Source of the DNA: Rodentibacter genomosp. 2 | Lineage (GTDB): Bacteria; Pseudomonadota; Gammaproteobacteria; Enterobacterales; Pasteurellaceae | DNA length: 64,000 bases | Direction of reading: 5' to 3' | Assembly (NCBI GenBank): GCA_001999425.1 | Contig: MLHP01000013.1 | Coordinates: forward strand, 62,001-126,000 | Shown here: one piece after another, positions 27,051 to 33,852 of the stretch | Numbering within the stretch: the stretch's first letter is position 1 | Layout of the letters: each line of letters opens with the position of its first letter | Notes under the pieces: generated by a model | Databases searched by the model: none | What the model saw: the letters and a program-made list of their open reading frames with translations, nothing else | Told to the model about the DNA's origin: nothing | Made by a program: the position numbers and the translations under genes

Positions 27051-27126
27051 TGGCACTCTGTACCGGAATCGAACCGGTATCGATGACTTAGGAGGTCATT
27101 GCTCTATCCTGTTGAGCTAACAGAGT
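27051..27126 (-). tRNA. tRNA-Arg (anticodon CCT)
   Basis: 76 bases with encoded CCA. Acceptor stem ACTCTGT/ACAGAGT is fully paired, D-arm GCTC/GAGC, anticodon stem ATGAC/GTCAT enclosing CTCCTAA (anticodon CCT, reads AGG), T-arm ACCGG/CCGGT with TTCGATT loop. Lies inside the prophage between lysis and antirepressor 2, with hairpins on both sides, so it is a phage-carried tRNA for a codon that is normally rare. Confidence 0.93.
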
Positions 27127-27141
27127 AAATATATAATAAAA

Positions 27142-27168
27142 AGCCCTGACTATTTCTAAATCAGGGCT
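27142..27168 (-). terminator. Hairpin upstream of the tRNA
   Basis: AGCCCTGA/TCAGGGCT stem with TTTTTATT on the minus strand, just ahead of the tRNA 5' end; ends the antirepressor 2 module. Confidence 0.6.
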
Positions 27169-27255
27169 ACTAAATTCATTCGTGCGCTTGCAAGGTGCTA
27201 AAACCGCACTATGCTTGATATGATATACTTTCAGTGCACACTTTACAAGTATTTT

Positions 27256-27390
27256 TTACAAAGTTTGGTTAGTTTTTTGTAAATGTGGTCGAATAATCTG
27301 TCCATCGTAGTCGCTACCTAAATCAAAGTGCCACGCTAAGCTGATAAATACCAATGCCATCAGTGCGATTTTTATCCTCTTAATGCTCAT
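27256..27390 (-). CDS. Small membrane protein next to antirepressor 2 (44 aa)
   Basis: Begins MSIKRIKIALMALVFISLAW, one membrane helix, then HFDLGSDYDG and a polar tail. A paralogue of 42 residues sharing LVFISLAWHFDLG lies in the same relative position after antirepressor 4 (47347-47475). GGAACAG precedes the ATG. The pair shows that the antirepressor module was duplicated with its downstream gene. Function unknown. Confidence 0.6.
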   Translation of the reverse strand: MSIKRIKIALMALVFISLAWHFDLGSDYDGQIIRPHLQKTNQTL

Positions 27391-27424
27391 TTTCTGTTCC
27401 TTTTGGTGAATTTAGGGTGCAAAA

Positions 27425-27467
27425 AACCGCCACACTGTTTTCACGGGGAAAAGTGCGGTCGGTTTTT
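27425..27467 (-). terminator. Uptake-sequence hairpin after antirepressor 2
   Basis: ACCG...CGGT stem with the uptake core GACCGCACTTTT in the 5' arm and GTGTGGCGG in the 3' arm, then TTTTTT on the minus strand. Near-identical elements follow antirepressors 3 and 4. Confidence 0.5.
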
Positions 27468-27475
27468 GTTGGATT

Positions 27476-28129
27476 TTAATAGATTTTATTTAGCTCGCCT
27501 TTGCGGAGTTCGTGTAGCACTCTGTGCCAATTTTCTTCAAGGTAAGTGCCTTGCTCTTTGATTTCGGCTGTGGGGCGAAGGAGTATTTCTCTTGCGCTTT
27601 CAATCGTTCGGCGATATTCAACGGAGCAGGAATGGGCTGCTCCTGCATAACGTGAACCCAACATATCTAATGCAGGCTCAATGAGTTTGAGCAGGTTACG
27701 CATTACTTCTGCCGCTTTCCATAGCCAACAAAGATCGCACAATTCCTGTTCGGTGAAGTTGAGGGTAAATGTGCGTTCGGGCGTTGGCAGGGCAAGTTGT
27801 TTCGGTTCATTCCGGTGCATTGCCAAAAATGCCCGTAATACGACTAAATGGAATTTAGGGCTAATCCAAGTCGCATAGGCTAAAACAAGTTCTTCGCAGG
27901 CGTAAGTTCCTGAATTTGGTCCTCCGTGAATCACTTTTACCGAGTTGCAGATCTGTAACTCAGAATTTACTTCAATTTCAGCAATAAGATCCTTAGTTTG
28001 ATCCAGACGTAAGAAAAACGTTGGTTTATGCTTATTTTCAGCGCCACTTGCTTTATGTAAGTCTGTTAAAGAAAATAAATTTTCAAAAGTACGGATAGAA
28101 TTGTTAAGAATTGATAATTGAGTAGTCAT
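27476..28129 (-). CDS. KilA-N domain antirepressor-like protein (copy 2)
   Basis: 217 residues. N-terminal KilA-N domain (SLTDLHKASGAENKHKPTFF, ACEELVLAYATWISPKFHL), linker FLAMHRNEPKQLALPTPE, and a C-terminal helical domain (LCDLCWLWKAAEVMRNLLKL ... WHRVLHELRKGELNKIY). The C-terminal domain is almost identical to that of the Bro-N protein at 40098-40748, which carries a different DNA-binding domain. Preceded by a C4-like RNA. Expected to oppose CI or regulate lysis timing; located between Q and lysis. Confidence 0.8.
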   Translation of the reverse strand: MTTQLSILNNSIRTFENLFSLTDLHKASGAENKHKPTFFLRLDQTKDLIAEIEVNSELQICNSVKVIHGGPNSGTYACEELVLAYATWISPKFHLVVLRAFLAMHRNEPKQLALPTPERTFTLNFTEQELCDLCWLWKAAEVMRNLLKLIEPALDMLGSRYAGAAHSCSVEYRRTIESAREILLRPTAEIKEQGTYLEENWHRVLHELRKGELNKIY

Positions 28130-28178
28130 GGGACTGTCCTTACTGTTTTATTTGAGATTAGCCACTTTTGAGAGTGGC

Positions 28179-28255
28179 GCCGAGAGGCTCAAAAACCGCA
28201 GTAAGTCGGCTGGAGTTATTTCCCTTTCGGGTATTGTATTCCTCGCCCTCTCGGC
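28179..28255 (-). ncRNA. C4-like antisense RNA candidate, copy 2
   Basis: Outer stem GCCGAGAGG/CCTCTCGGC is perfect, enclosing AATACAATAC, a CCC-GAAA-GGG hairpin, AATAACTCC and a Cys-rich-looking third hairpin region. Same order and spacing as copy 1, with one outer-stem base changed so that a G-U pair becomes G-C. Lies 50 bases upstream of the antirepressor start in the same direction, like c4 upstream of ant in P1. Confidence 0.55.
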
Positions 28256-28325
28256 ATAGATTAAATTTTAAGTATGAACAATCAAAATTCGTTGGAAGAG
28301 AGAAAAGAGATCACGAATTTTAGGC

Positions 28326-28356
28326 ATAAAAAAACCGCTATGCTTTCGGGTGCGGA
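28326..28356 (-). terminator. Conserved leader hairpin with T7 tract, copy 2
   Basis: CCGC/GCGG hairpin identical to that upstream of antirepressor 1, followed by TTTTTTT on the minus strand. A 19-codon open frame starts at the ATG immediately after it (28327 to 28268). Confidence 0.5.
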
Positions 28357-28373
28357 TTTCCGCTTACTGTATT

Positions 28374-28388
28374 AGGTTTTGAGACCTT
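28374..28388. repeat. AAGGT-ACCTT dyad, copy 2
   Basis: AGGTTTTGAGACCTT, dyad like those at 7093 and 28941, upstream of the antirepressor 2 leader. Candidate operator. Confidence 0.35.
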
Positions 28389-28409
28389 GGATGGGATAAT
28401 ACAAAAAAG

Positions 28410-28430
28410 CCCCATTGATTGCAATAGGGT
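28410..28430 (-). terminator. Terminator of the ProQ/FinO-like gene
   Basis: CCC-ATTG/CAAT-GGG hairpin followed by TTTTTT on the minus strand, 12 bases after the stop. Confidence 0.55.
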
Positions 28431-28441
28431 TTGATTAAACA

Positions 28442-28900
28442 TTATTTGCTTTTAATTTTAGAGCGTCGTTTATGAATAACGACAACTTTACTTTTCTCCG
28501 AATTGTTTTGCTCAACTAATTCAACTTTCTTATATTCAATTTTCATTTCTCTCGCCAGGGCTACAGCAAAACGATATTCTGCGTTTGCTTTAGAATTATG
28601 TTTGTTAATTTGATTTAGTCGTTTTCTCGCTAGTTCCTTTTCTTCAGCAGTAATTAGTCTGACCTTTGAACCATTAACATCTCTAATCCATTTTCGTCTA
28701 ACAAAACGCTTTAAATAACTAGGTGAATCCAAGTAATACCGCATTGCACTTCGTACGATTTTAGAAAGATTATCATCACCTAATACAGCAATCATATCTT
28801 CAATAATCGTTGGCACTAAAGGTTTAGTGTCAAAAAATACATTAGGAAATCGCTCTTTTAGCTTGGCTAAATTTACTTTTATACTGTCTTTTCTGCCCAT
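28442..28900 (-). CDS. ProQ/FinO-family RNA chaperone-like protein
   Basis: 152 residues. Residues 10-95 align with the ProQ/FinO fold: LKERFPNVF (E. coli ProQ LAERFPHCF), KPLVPTIIEDMIAVL, NLSKIVRSAMRYYLDSPSYL (ProQ [21 protein letters not shown]), and ITAEEKELARKRL. The C-terminal tail is very basic (IHKRRSKIKSK), as in RNA-binding members. FinO and ProQ stabilise and pair small antisense RNAs with targets. The gene lies directly upstream of the C4-like RNA and antirepressor 2 and shares an upstream dyad with them. A role in C4 function is inference. Confidence 0.8.
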   Translation of the reverse strand: MGRKDSIKVNLAKLKERFPNVFFDTKPLVPTIIEDMIAVLGDDNLSKIVRSAMRYYLDSPSYLKRFVRRKWIRDVNGSKVRLITAEEKELARKRLNQINKHNSKANAEYRFAVALAREMKIEYKKVELVEQNNSEKSKVVVIHKRRSKIKSK

Positions 28901-28940
28901 ACTCTACCTATAAATATCTTCCTAGTGGAAGCTTTTAGTT

Positions 28941-28957
28941 AAGGTTTTTGAGACCTT
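28941..28957. repeat. AAGGT-ACCTT dyad, copy 3
   Basis: AAGGTTTTTGAGACCTT, 40 bases upstream of the ProQ-like gene; same dyad as upstream of antirepressors 1 and 2. Candidate common operator. Confidence 0.35.
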
Positions 28958-29123
28958 AGACATAATGAAAAAGCCCCCTAGGGTCAAGGGTATTATTCAC
29001 CACTTTTCTAAACAAGAAATTTTATTTTTGCGATCTAGATCGAGAAAATTACCACTCTTATTAGACAATCCTTGATTGTGTAGCTATTTTAATGCCGACT
29101 ATCAATAACATAAGTGAGGCACT

Positions 29124-29297
29124 ATGAAAACTAAATTTAAACAATGGCTAATCAATCAACATTCACAATGCATAAATGATTTTGGTATTGATTTAATTCT
29201 TTCTCATATTTCTAATGATCTAGAAATATTGCCAACAGCAAATGAGCTTGAGGCTGAATTGCTAACTGAATGGATTAATGCTTTTTTGGATAAATAA
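29124..29297 (+). CDS. Hypothetical 57-aa protein
   Basis: MKTKFKQWLINQHSQCIND..., ending INAFLDK, with GTGAGGC 6 bases before the ATG. Acidic, helical. Only rightward gene between Q and the ProQ-like gene; it ends in a shared bidirectional terminator. No family recognised. Confidence 0.5.
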   Translation: MKTKFKQWLINQHSQCINDFGIDLILSHISNDLEILPTANELEAELLTEWINAFLDK

Positions 29298-29302
29298 GAA
29301 AA

Positions 29303-29325
29303 AAGCCTGTTTTAGTAACAGGCTT
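29303..29325. terminator. Bidirectional terminator between convergent genes
   Basis: AAGCCTGTT/AACAGGCTT stem with 5-base loop, A-run on the left and T-rich sequence on the right, between the 57-aa gene and the leftward lipoprotein gene. Confidence 0.65.
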
Positions 29326-29345
29326 ACTTTGAACTTGATTATGAT

Positions 29346-29774
29346 TTATCTTTTAACGGGAAATAGTTGAGGTCTACGATATATCCTTGAACTAATTCTA
29401 AATTCATTTTTCTTATCTTTAGCTATATGTTGGGTTTCAACCGCAGGGTTAAACCCCATTGCTGAAGAACATAATCCTTGCCCTTTTGGATCAGGTGTTA
29501 CTGCAAAATTCCAATCTCCCTCTGGAATATAAAACGATGCCATTTCTGAGGTGTCAAATCTCGCTAAATCAGTTTCTCTAAATCTCACCCCTAAATAGCA
29601 CCCACCACCTAAAAAACCTGAATCACGAGTTATGATTACTTTTGCATAATCAGGATTATATTCTTGATATGCCAACAAACGCTCTTGAGGTACAGCTGAA
29701 GCATTTTCTTTCATTACTTGACTTGTGCTACAAGCTGATACAAAAACTACAGATACCAACGCCATTTTCTTCAT
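29346..29774 (-). CDS. Predicted lipoprotein, paralogue of the one at 7.6-8.0 kb
   Basis: 142 residues starting MKKMALVSVVFVSACST, GGAGATCTTGAA before the ATG. Lipobox VFVSAC. Shares EYNPDYAKV, DSGFLGGGCYLGV, YIPEGDWNFAV and a C-terminal RRPQLFP with the lipoprotein in the K-I accessory zone. Two diverged copies in one prophage suggests independent acquisition or duplication. Likely an envelope lipoprotein made by the lysogen or late in infection. Confidence 0.7.
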   Translation of the reverse strand: MKKMALVSVVFVSACSTSQVMKENASAVPQERLLAYQEYNPDYAKVIITRDSGFLGGGCYLGVRFRETDLARFDTSEMASFYIPEGDWNFAVTPDPKGQGLCSSAMGFNPAVETQHIAKDKKNEFRISSRIYRRPQLFPVKR

Positions 29775-29891
29775 TTCAAGATCTCCAAAAACAAAAAGAA
29801 ACCGCATTCTATAAAGTTGATTTTACTTTTTCCGCGATCTAGATCACAACATAGGAAAAAAGAGCCAAGCGGTTGATTGCTTGGGTAATTT

Positions 29892-30257
29892 TTAAGCAGC
29901 AAACACCGCTTTCCCTGTATGCAGCATTAATTTTAGTGATGTTTTCGCTGTTTTTAGACGGTTAAAATATTCTCTACGGGATATATTGAGACAACGATAA
30001 ATATCACTGATTTGCCACCGATTGACATAGGTCAACATAAACACATCATAAAGTTCAGGGTTCACTTTATGCATAATCAACATACATTCGTTAATCTGCA
30101 TACCTAAATCATCAGAAATCGGATCTAAATGCGGTTTGTAAGCATATTCGGCGTTAGGCTTAACCTGAGCAAATCCGGCTGATATGCGAGGAAATTCCGT
30201 GCCGTAACGAGGTGTCGCCCAATACCCCCACTGCACCGCCACTCTATCGATATTCAT
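29892..30257 (-). CDS. Q: Late antitermination protein Q-like
   Basis: 121 residues with IDRVAVQWGYWATPRYG at the start and YDVFMLTYVNRWQISDIYRCLNISRREYFNRLKTAK, a helix-turn-helix typical of the phage antitermination Q family. Last gene of the leftward early operon, overlapping RusA by 4 bases. Its action would let polymerase pass the many hairpins found between late genes here. Confidence 0.8.
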   Translation of the reverse strand: MNIDRVAVQWGYWATPRYGTEFPRISAGFAQVKPNAEYAYKPHLDPISDDLGMQINECMLIMHKVNPELYDVFMLTYVNRWQISDIYRCLNISRREYFNRLKTAKTSLKLMLHTGKAVFAA

Positions 30258-30613
30258 TGTTCCAACTCCTCAAATCTCACCACAATTCGACCGCACTTTT
30301 CGACCCCCATCGCTTTCCAGTTTAATTCCGGTACGCTTTGCCAACAGTCATCTTCAATAATTTTGGCTTGAACCAAGCTATCTAACAGCACCTTTCCCAA
30401 GTTATCTAAATCTCGTTTTCGTTTATCGGGGAAATACACTTCAACAGAAATCGACACCGGTTTTTTAAAGGGTAAATAGCCCATACAAGTTAAAAAGACT
30501 TTATCCCGATATTTTTTCCCTTCATCTGAAATATAATGCACGCCACATCTAGTATGCCGCCAATAGTGATTTACTGACGGCGGGTAAGGTAGTTCAAGAG
30601 TCAGTGCGGTCAT
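30254..30613 (-). CDS. rusA: RusA-type Holliday junction resolvase
   Basis: 119 residues: LELPYPPSVNHYWRHTRCG, YFPDKRKRDLDNLGKVLLDSL and IEDDCWQSV carry the RusA fold with Asp residues D70-D72-D90 region expected to bind metal. Cleaves four-way junctions in phage recombination. Overlaps neighbours by 4 bases on each side (ATGA type). Confidence 0.9.
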   Translation of the reverse strand: MTALTLELPYPPSVNHYWRHTRCGVHYISDEGKKYRDKVFLTCMGYLPFKKPVSISVEVYFPDKRKRDLDNLGKVLLDSLVQAKIIEDDCWQSVPELNWKAMGVEKCGRIVVRFEELEQ

Positions 30614-30894
30614 AGTTTCCCCTCCCTGCGTAAAATGGCTTGCGTACGGAAAACACCTTCTGCGTGAGCCAAGCGGACATACTCAGTATCCATTTTACGT
30701 GTTCTGCGGTCGCATTCATCGTGACAAGCCGAACACGCCCACGCCCCTTGTATGTCGTCAGGCTTTAATGCAACACCACTATGCAACCGATAATGAGCAA
30801 GCACGGTTGTTTCCGGATTAAAATTGCAAATACCCGGTAACCTCACTTGGCATTCACGGTCCTTGGCTTCTTTGCGATAATTGATTTTTTTCAT
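30610..30894 (-). CDS. DUF1364 putative nuclease
   Basis: 94 residues: KDRECQVRLPGICNFNPETTVLAHYRL, ACSACHDECDRRTR match DUF1364, an HNH-like Cys/His metal-binding small protein of lambdoid nin regions. Likely nuclease or structural zinc protein in replication-recombination. Confidence 0.82.
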   Translation of the reverse strand: MKKINYRKEAKDRECQVRLPGICNFNPETTVLAHYRLHSGVALKPDDIQGAWACSACHDECDRRTRKMDTEYVRLAHAEGVFRTQAILRREGKL

Positions 30895-30903
30895 TTTCTA
30901 TCC

Positions 30904-31353
30904 CTAAAAAAACGCATAAAGCTGATTGATGACATTCTCATCGGTGGTGTTACCGAAAACGTGTTTAAGAGCAACATTAATTAACGCTGAATAGCATTGT
31001 TCAAATTCGCCCTGTTCCATATTGCCGTAACTTAGGCTTTGAGCTTCTACCCGTAGGCTTCCGTCTAACGTGTAAGTCACCTCTTTATAGCCGGCAAGTA
31101 CCGTTAAATTTTTGCGGAATGTGTCAAATTGCTTGCGTTCATCAAAGTATTTCCATTCGGTTTTATCTGCAGCCCAATGATCGAAACAGAATTTAAAAAA
31201 GGCAAAGACCTTACGGTGAAATGATGGGTTGCGCGTTTTCTTGATTTCAATGTTGTAAAGCTCGCCATTTTTGAACCCGGTTAGTTCCGGCAAATATATT
31301 TCATCAGCTGGAACAAATACGCCTCCGGCATTTTTAATCATCGGAATAATCAT
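30904..31353 (-). CDS. DUF1367 phage protein (NinB-position)
   Basis: 149 residues; start MIIPMIKNAGG, ATGA overlap with the upstream gene and GGAG 8 bases before. FVPADEIYLPELTGFKNGELY and RNPSFHRKVFAFFKFCFDHW are DUF1367 signatures. Sits in the nin-like recombination cluster; function unknown. Confidence 0.78.
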   Translation of the reverse strand: MIIPMIKNAGGVFVPADEIYLPELTGFKNGELYNIEIKKTRNPSFHRKVFAFFKFCFDHWAADKTEWKYFDERKQFDTFRKNLTVLAGYKEVTYTLDGSLRVEAQSLSYGNMEQGEFEQCYSALINVALKHVFGNTTDENVINQLYAFF

Positions 31354-31583
31354 TCTTGACACTCCACACCCAACACTTCCAATCCAAAATAACCGCACGA
31401 TTTCGTGCGATTCACTGCACTTTGCTCACTTGCCTGTGGGTATGGGACGGGCTTAATTAAGTGGCCGTTACATCTAAATCTATCCTCCGACCATTCGCCA
31501 ATAAAAACAGACACCGGTTCACCATCCCATAAATCCTCTAAATCTGCTCCACACTTAGGGCATTTAAAACGATTGTCCGCCAT
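31350..31583 (-). CDS. Small zinc-ribbon phage protein
   Basis: 77 residues starting MADNRFKCPKCGADL with GGTGGG upstream. CPKC at the start and a later Cys (RFRCNGH), with further SCGYF and VECQE cysteines, suggest a Cys4 zinc ribbon. Overlaps the methyltransferase and DUF1367 genes. Confidence 0.65.
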   Translation of the reverse strand: MADNRFKCPKCGADLEDLWDGEPVSVFIGEWSEDRFRCNGHLIKPVPYPQASEQSAVNRTKSCGYFGLEVLGVECQE

Positions 31584-32097
31584 AATACCCACCGACCTTT
31601 TTCACAAAATCCAATTCCACTTGACGAGTAACGAACCCTTGCATAAACGGATCGAACACCGCCACCATTGAGCCTTTGTTGTTGCCCTTGACTTCCTCAC
31701 CCGTAACCGGATGTAAGAAATTGATTCGACCGCCGATGATGTCTATCACCTCCGTGGCGTTTTCTTGAATCACTTTGTACCACTTGGTGCTTTTGTCTGC
31801 CGGCAACAACATCACCACTAAATGACCTTGTGCCATTAATTCGGCTGCACGTTTTACAAAAGGCATTGGGTCGCTGTAAGGGGGATTGACGAAAATAGAG
31901 GTCTCCTCAAAAACGGCTTTGAAGGCTTCAAGATCGAAATTTAAAAAATCCTCATCAATCCCACCCGGGCCAAAATAATCCTCAGCCAGCGAATTTTCTT
32001 GGCTTGCACAACCGTCCACCTCAAACTTGAACCGTAAATTAAGCCAGTTAAAAAAATATTTCGGCGTGCGATAGTAGTCTTTGTTAAATTCGGTCAT
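31564..32097 (-). CDS. dam: Phage DNA N6-adenine methyltransferase (Dam-like)
   Basis: 177 residues, PF05869 type: YYRTPKYFFNWLNLRFKFEVDGCAS start, catalytic NPPY at 71-74, then VVMLLPADKSTKWYK and GGRINFLHP. Methylates adenine, likely GATC, protecting DNA or marking replication. Overlaps P by 4 bases. Confidence 0.88.
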   Translation of the reverse strand: MTEFNKDYYRTPKYFFNWLNLRFKFEVDGCASQENSLAEDYFGPGGIDEDFLNFDLEAFKAVFEETSIFVNPPYSDPMPFVKRAAELMAQGHLVVMLLPADKSTKWYKVIQENATEVIDIIGGRINFLHPVTGEEVKGNNKGSMVAVFDPFMQGFVTRQVELDFVKKVGGYYGGQSF

Positions 32098-32723
32098 TGC
32101 ATTGTTCCTTTCATTTGCGCCATTAAACGGTCTCTTGCTTGGTCTGCTCGGGCTCTATCGTAAAAACTCATCTGTTGCGGAATCATTTTTGGAATATCCT
32201 CAAACTCAAAATTCGACCGCACTTTTTTCGCTGCCTCATCCAGCAACTTAGGAATCGCTTTCAAGGTGTCTTCTTCCGATTTTTTCCGGCACTTTTCGTA
32301 CAGATTTTTCAGTAGCCAATATTCAACATTTGAGAGATAGCTAAATTCATTCTGATTAAATCGGGCATAGCCAAGGAATGATTTATAACGTTGATATAAT
32401 TCCGTTTCGTTCGGTAAACCCAGAGCGTGATAGTCTTCACTACACCACGCAATAAATTGTCCGACACTTGGGAAAAACGGACTTTCCGAACCCGCCGCAC
32501 GGTCTAATCCGCGTTTCAATGCCAATGGCGTTACAACATCCGCTTTTAGTAATTCTTCAAGCCATATTTGCTTGGTTTCGTTGTAAGTTTCCATGCTGTC
32601 AAATGCCTGTTTCCAAGCGGGGAAAAGGGACTTTAAGCGAGTAAACATCCGATCGATTAATTTCATTGCATTGCCGGAAACATCGCTTTTTCCGATCGCA
32701 CTTTTTGTAGCAACTGCGTTCAT
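32094..32723 (-). CDS. P: Replication protein P-like helicase loader
   Basis: 209 residues starting MNAVATKSAIGKSD with GGAG 8 bases upstream and an ATGA overlap with O. IDRMFTRLKSLFPAWKQAF and SESPFFPSVGQFIAWC match the lambda P family, which delivers host DnaB to the O-bound origin. Confidence 0.85.
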   Translation of the reverse strand: MNAVATKSAIGKSDVSGNAMKLIDRMFTRLKSLFPAWKQAFDSMETYNETKQIWLEELLKADVVTPLALKRGLDRAAGSESPFFPSVGQFIAWCSEDYHALGLPNETELYQRYKSFLGYARFNQNEFSYLSNVEYWLLKNLYEKCRKKSEEDTLKAIPKLLDEAAKKVRSNFEFEDIPKMIPQQMSFYDRARADQARDRLMAQMKGTMQ

Positions 32724-33640
32724 TTCAAAAACTCCGGAATTAAACTCGGATCGACATTCAATTTTCTTCCAATGCCCCACGTGCCGTTGTCGGCAAAAGA
32801 GTCATTATTTGGCATTTCTTCAACGCTTTGCCCCGCAGGTTCAGGAGGGTAATCATCAAGCCAACGCCAGTTATTCAGGTAGGTTGAGGGGTGCAGGTTA
32901 TCAAAGCCAAACTGCCTGAGCCTTAGCCGTTTTGCCACGTCATCAACCAGCATTTGCGTGAAATCCTCAAGGGATATCGGATACTCCGCATTGTAAGATT
33001 CATAAACTGACTTGAATTTTTTCAACGCTTGTTCTTTGCCAACCTTGCGCATACCGGCAGACCAGAATTTTTCAAAGTGCAATTCAAAATCCGAAAGTGC
33101 GGTCTTTTTTTGCGAAGTTTTTTTAATATCTCTTGTAGGAATCTCTTGTGTATTCTCTTGGTTATTGGTCTGCTCATTTTGAACAGATGGATCCGCCCAA
33201 TTTGAACAGCTCGACTGCTCATTTTGAACAGATGGATCCGCCCAATTTGAACAGCTCGACTGCTCATTTTGAACAGATGGTCTGTCATTTTTAGCAGTCG
33301 TAATCGCTAATCTATCCAACGCCTCATAATTGATGCTGTACCACTTGGTTTTATCTACTTTCATTTGATTAAACTCAGTCGTAGAAATAAGCAAACCAAG
33401 GTTTTCCAAATTGGAAATAGTTCGGCGAATCGTAGATACAGAGAAAAATCGGAAATGCTTTTCTTGCCATTCCTCATAGGTGTTATATACCCAAAACTTG
33501 CCCTTAAATTCTTTTTTGCTACGCAATAGCAACCAATGGACTTGTTGCAAAATCAAGGCTTCATTTAGTCCAATAGTTTCTGCTAATGCCGGTAAAACCT
33601 GCAGAGGTTGATCGTCGATTAATAATTTTCCGATACTCAT
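32720..33640 (-). CDS. O: Replication protein O-like initiator
   Basis: 306 residues. N-terminal winged helix (GLNEALILQQVHWLLLRS, STIRRTISNLENLGLL), a central linker with repeated SVQNEQSSCSNWADP units, and a C-terminal DnaD-like or P-interacting domain (HPSTYLNNWRWLDDY). The repeated linker DNA is the probable origin, as lambda ori lies inside O. Overlaps P and the upstream small gene by 4 bases. Confidence 0.85.
   Translation of the reverse strand: MSIGKLLIDDQPLQVLPALAETIGLNEALILQQVHWLLLRSKKEFKGKFWVYNTYEEWQEKHFRFFSVSTIRRTISNLENLGLLISTTEFNQMKVDKTKWYSINYEALDRLAITTAKNDRPSVQNEQSSCSNWADPSVQNEQSSCSNWADPSVQNEQTNNQENTQEIPTRDIKKTSQKKTALSDFELHFEKFWSAGMRKVGKEQALKKFKSVYESYNAEYPISLEDFTQMLVDDVAKRLRLRQFGFDNLHPSTYLNNWRWLDDYPPEPAGQSVEEMPNNDSFADNGTWGIGRKLNVDPSLIPEFLK
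33178..33276. other. Probable phage replication origin: five iterons in gene O
   Basis: The 9-mer TTTGAACAG begins at 33178, 33201, 33223, 33246 and 33268, spacing 23-22-23-22, forming two and a half 45-bp units. Spacing near two helical turns places all sites on one DNA face, as for lambda O iterons inside the O gene. Confidence 0.65.
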
Positions 33641-33852
33641 AGCAAACCTCTTGCCTTTAATGCGGAAATAGTTCTGTGATAGCGGTCTTGTAGCCCATTT
33701 TTAAAAATCACCTCTCTTGGCGGTTCTATGCCAAGTTCAGCATAACGAAAATAAAGCAATAGGCTTTTAAATTCTGAACCACTCAATTCCGCCATTACTT
33801 CATCAATGATAGCGTTAGGTACTTGAAATGAATTGGGAATAAATCGGCTCAT
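33637..33852 (-). CDS. Hypothetical 71-aa early protein
   Basis: MSRFIPNSFQVPNAIIDEV..., helical, with SGSEFKSLLLYFRYAELG; resembles the N-terminal region of small phage replication-associated proteins. Overlaps the O gene and the Rha/KilAC gene by 4 bases each, so it belongs to the replication operon. Function unknown. Confidence 0.65.
   Translation of the reverse strand: MSRFIPNSFQVPNAIIDEVMAELSGSEFKSLLLYFRYAELGIEPPREVIFKNGLQDRYHRTISALKARGLL

Noticed and set aside
28442..28900. Alternative reading of the ProQ-like gene as a ribosomal-protein or RHH regulator
   Set aside because: The order FPNVF, NLSK, RSAMRYY and ITAEEKELARKRL fits ProQ/FinO much better.
33022..33288. Repetitive 88-codon frame inside gene O
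   Set aside because: It is the iteron DNA read in another frame (repeating HLFKMSSRAVQIGRI); no ribosome site, and gene O is well supported.
33170..33290. Short direct repeats that might suggest a CRISPR array
   Set aside because: Repeat and spacer are the same 45-bp unit, there are no unique spacers and no cas genes; iterons explain it.
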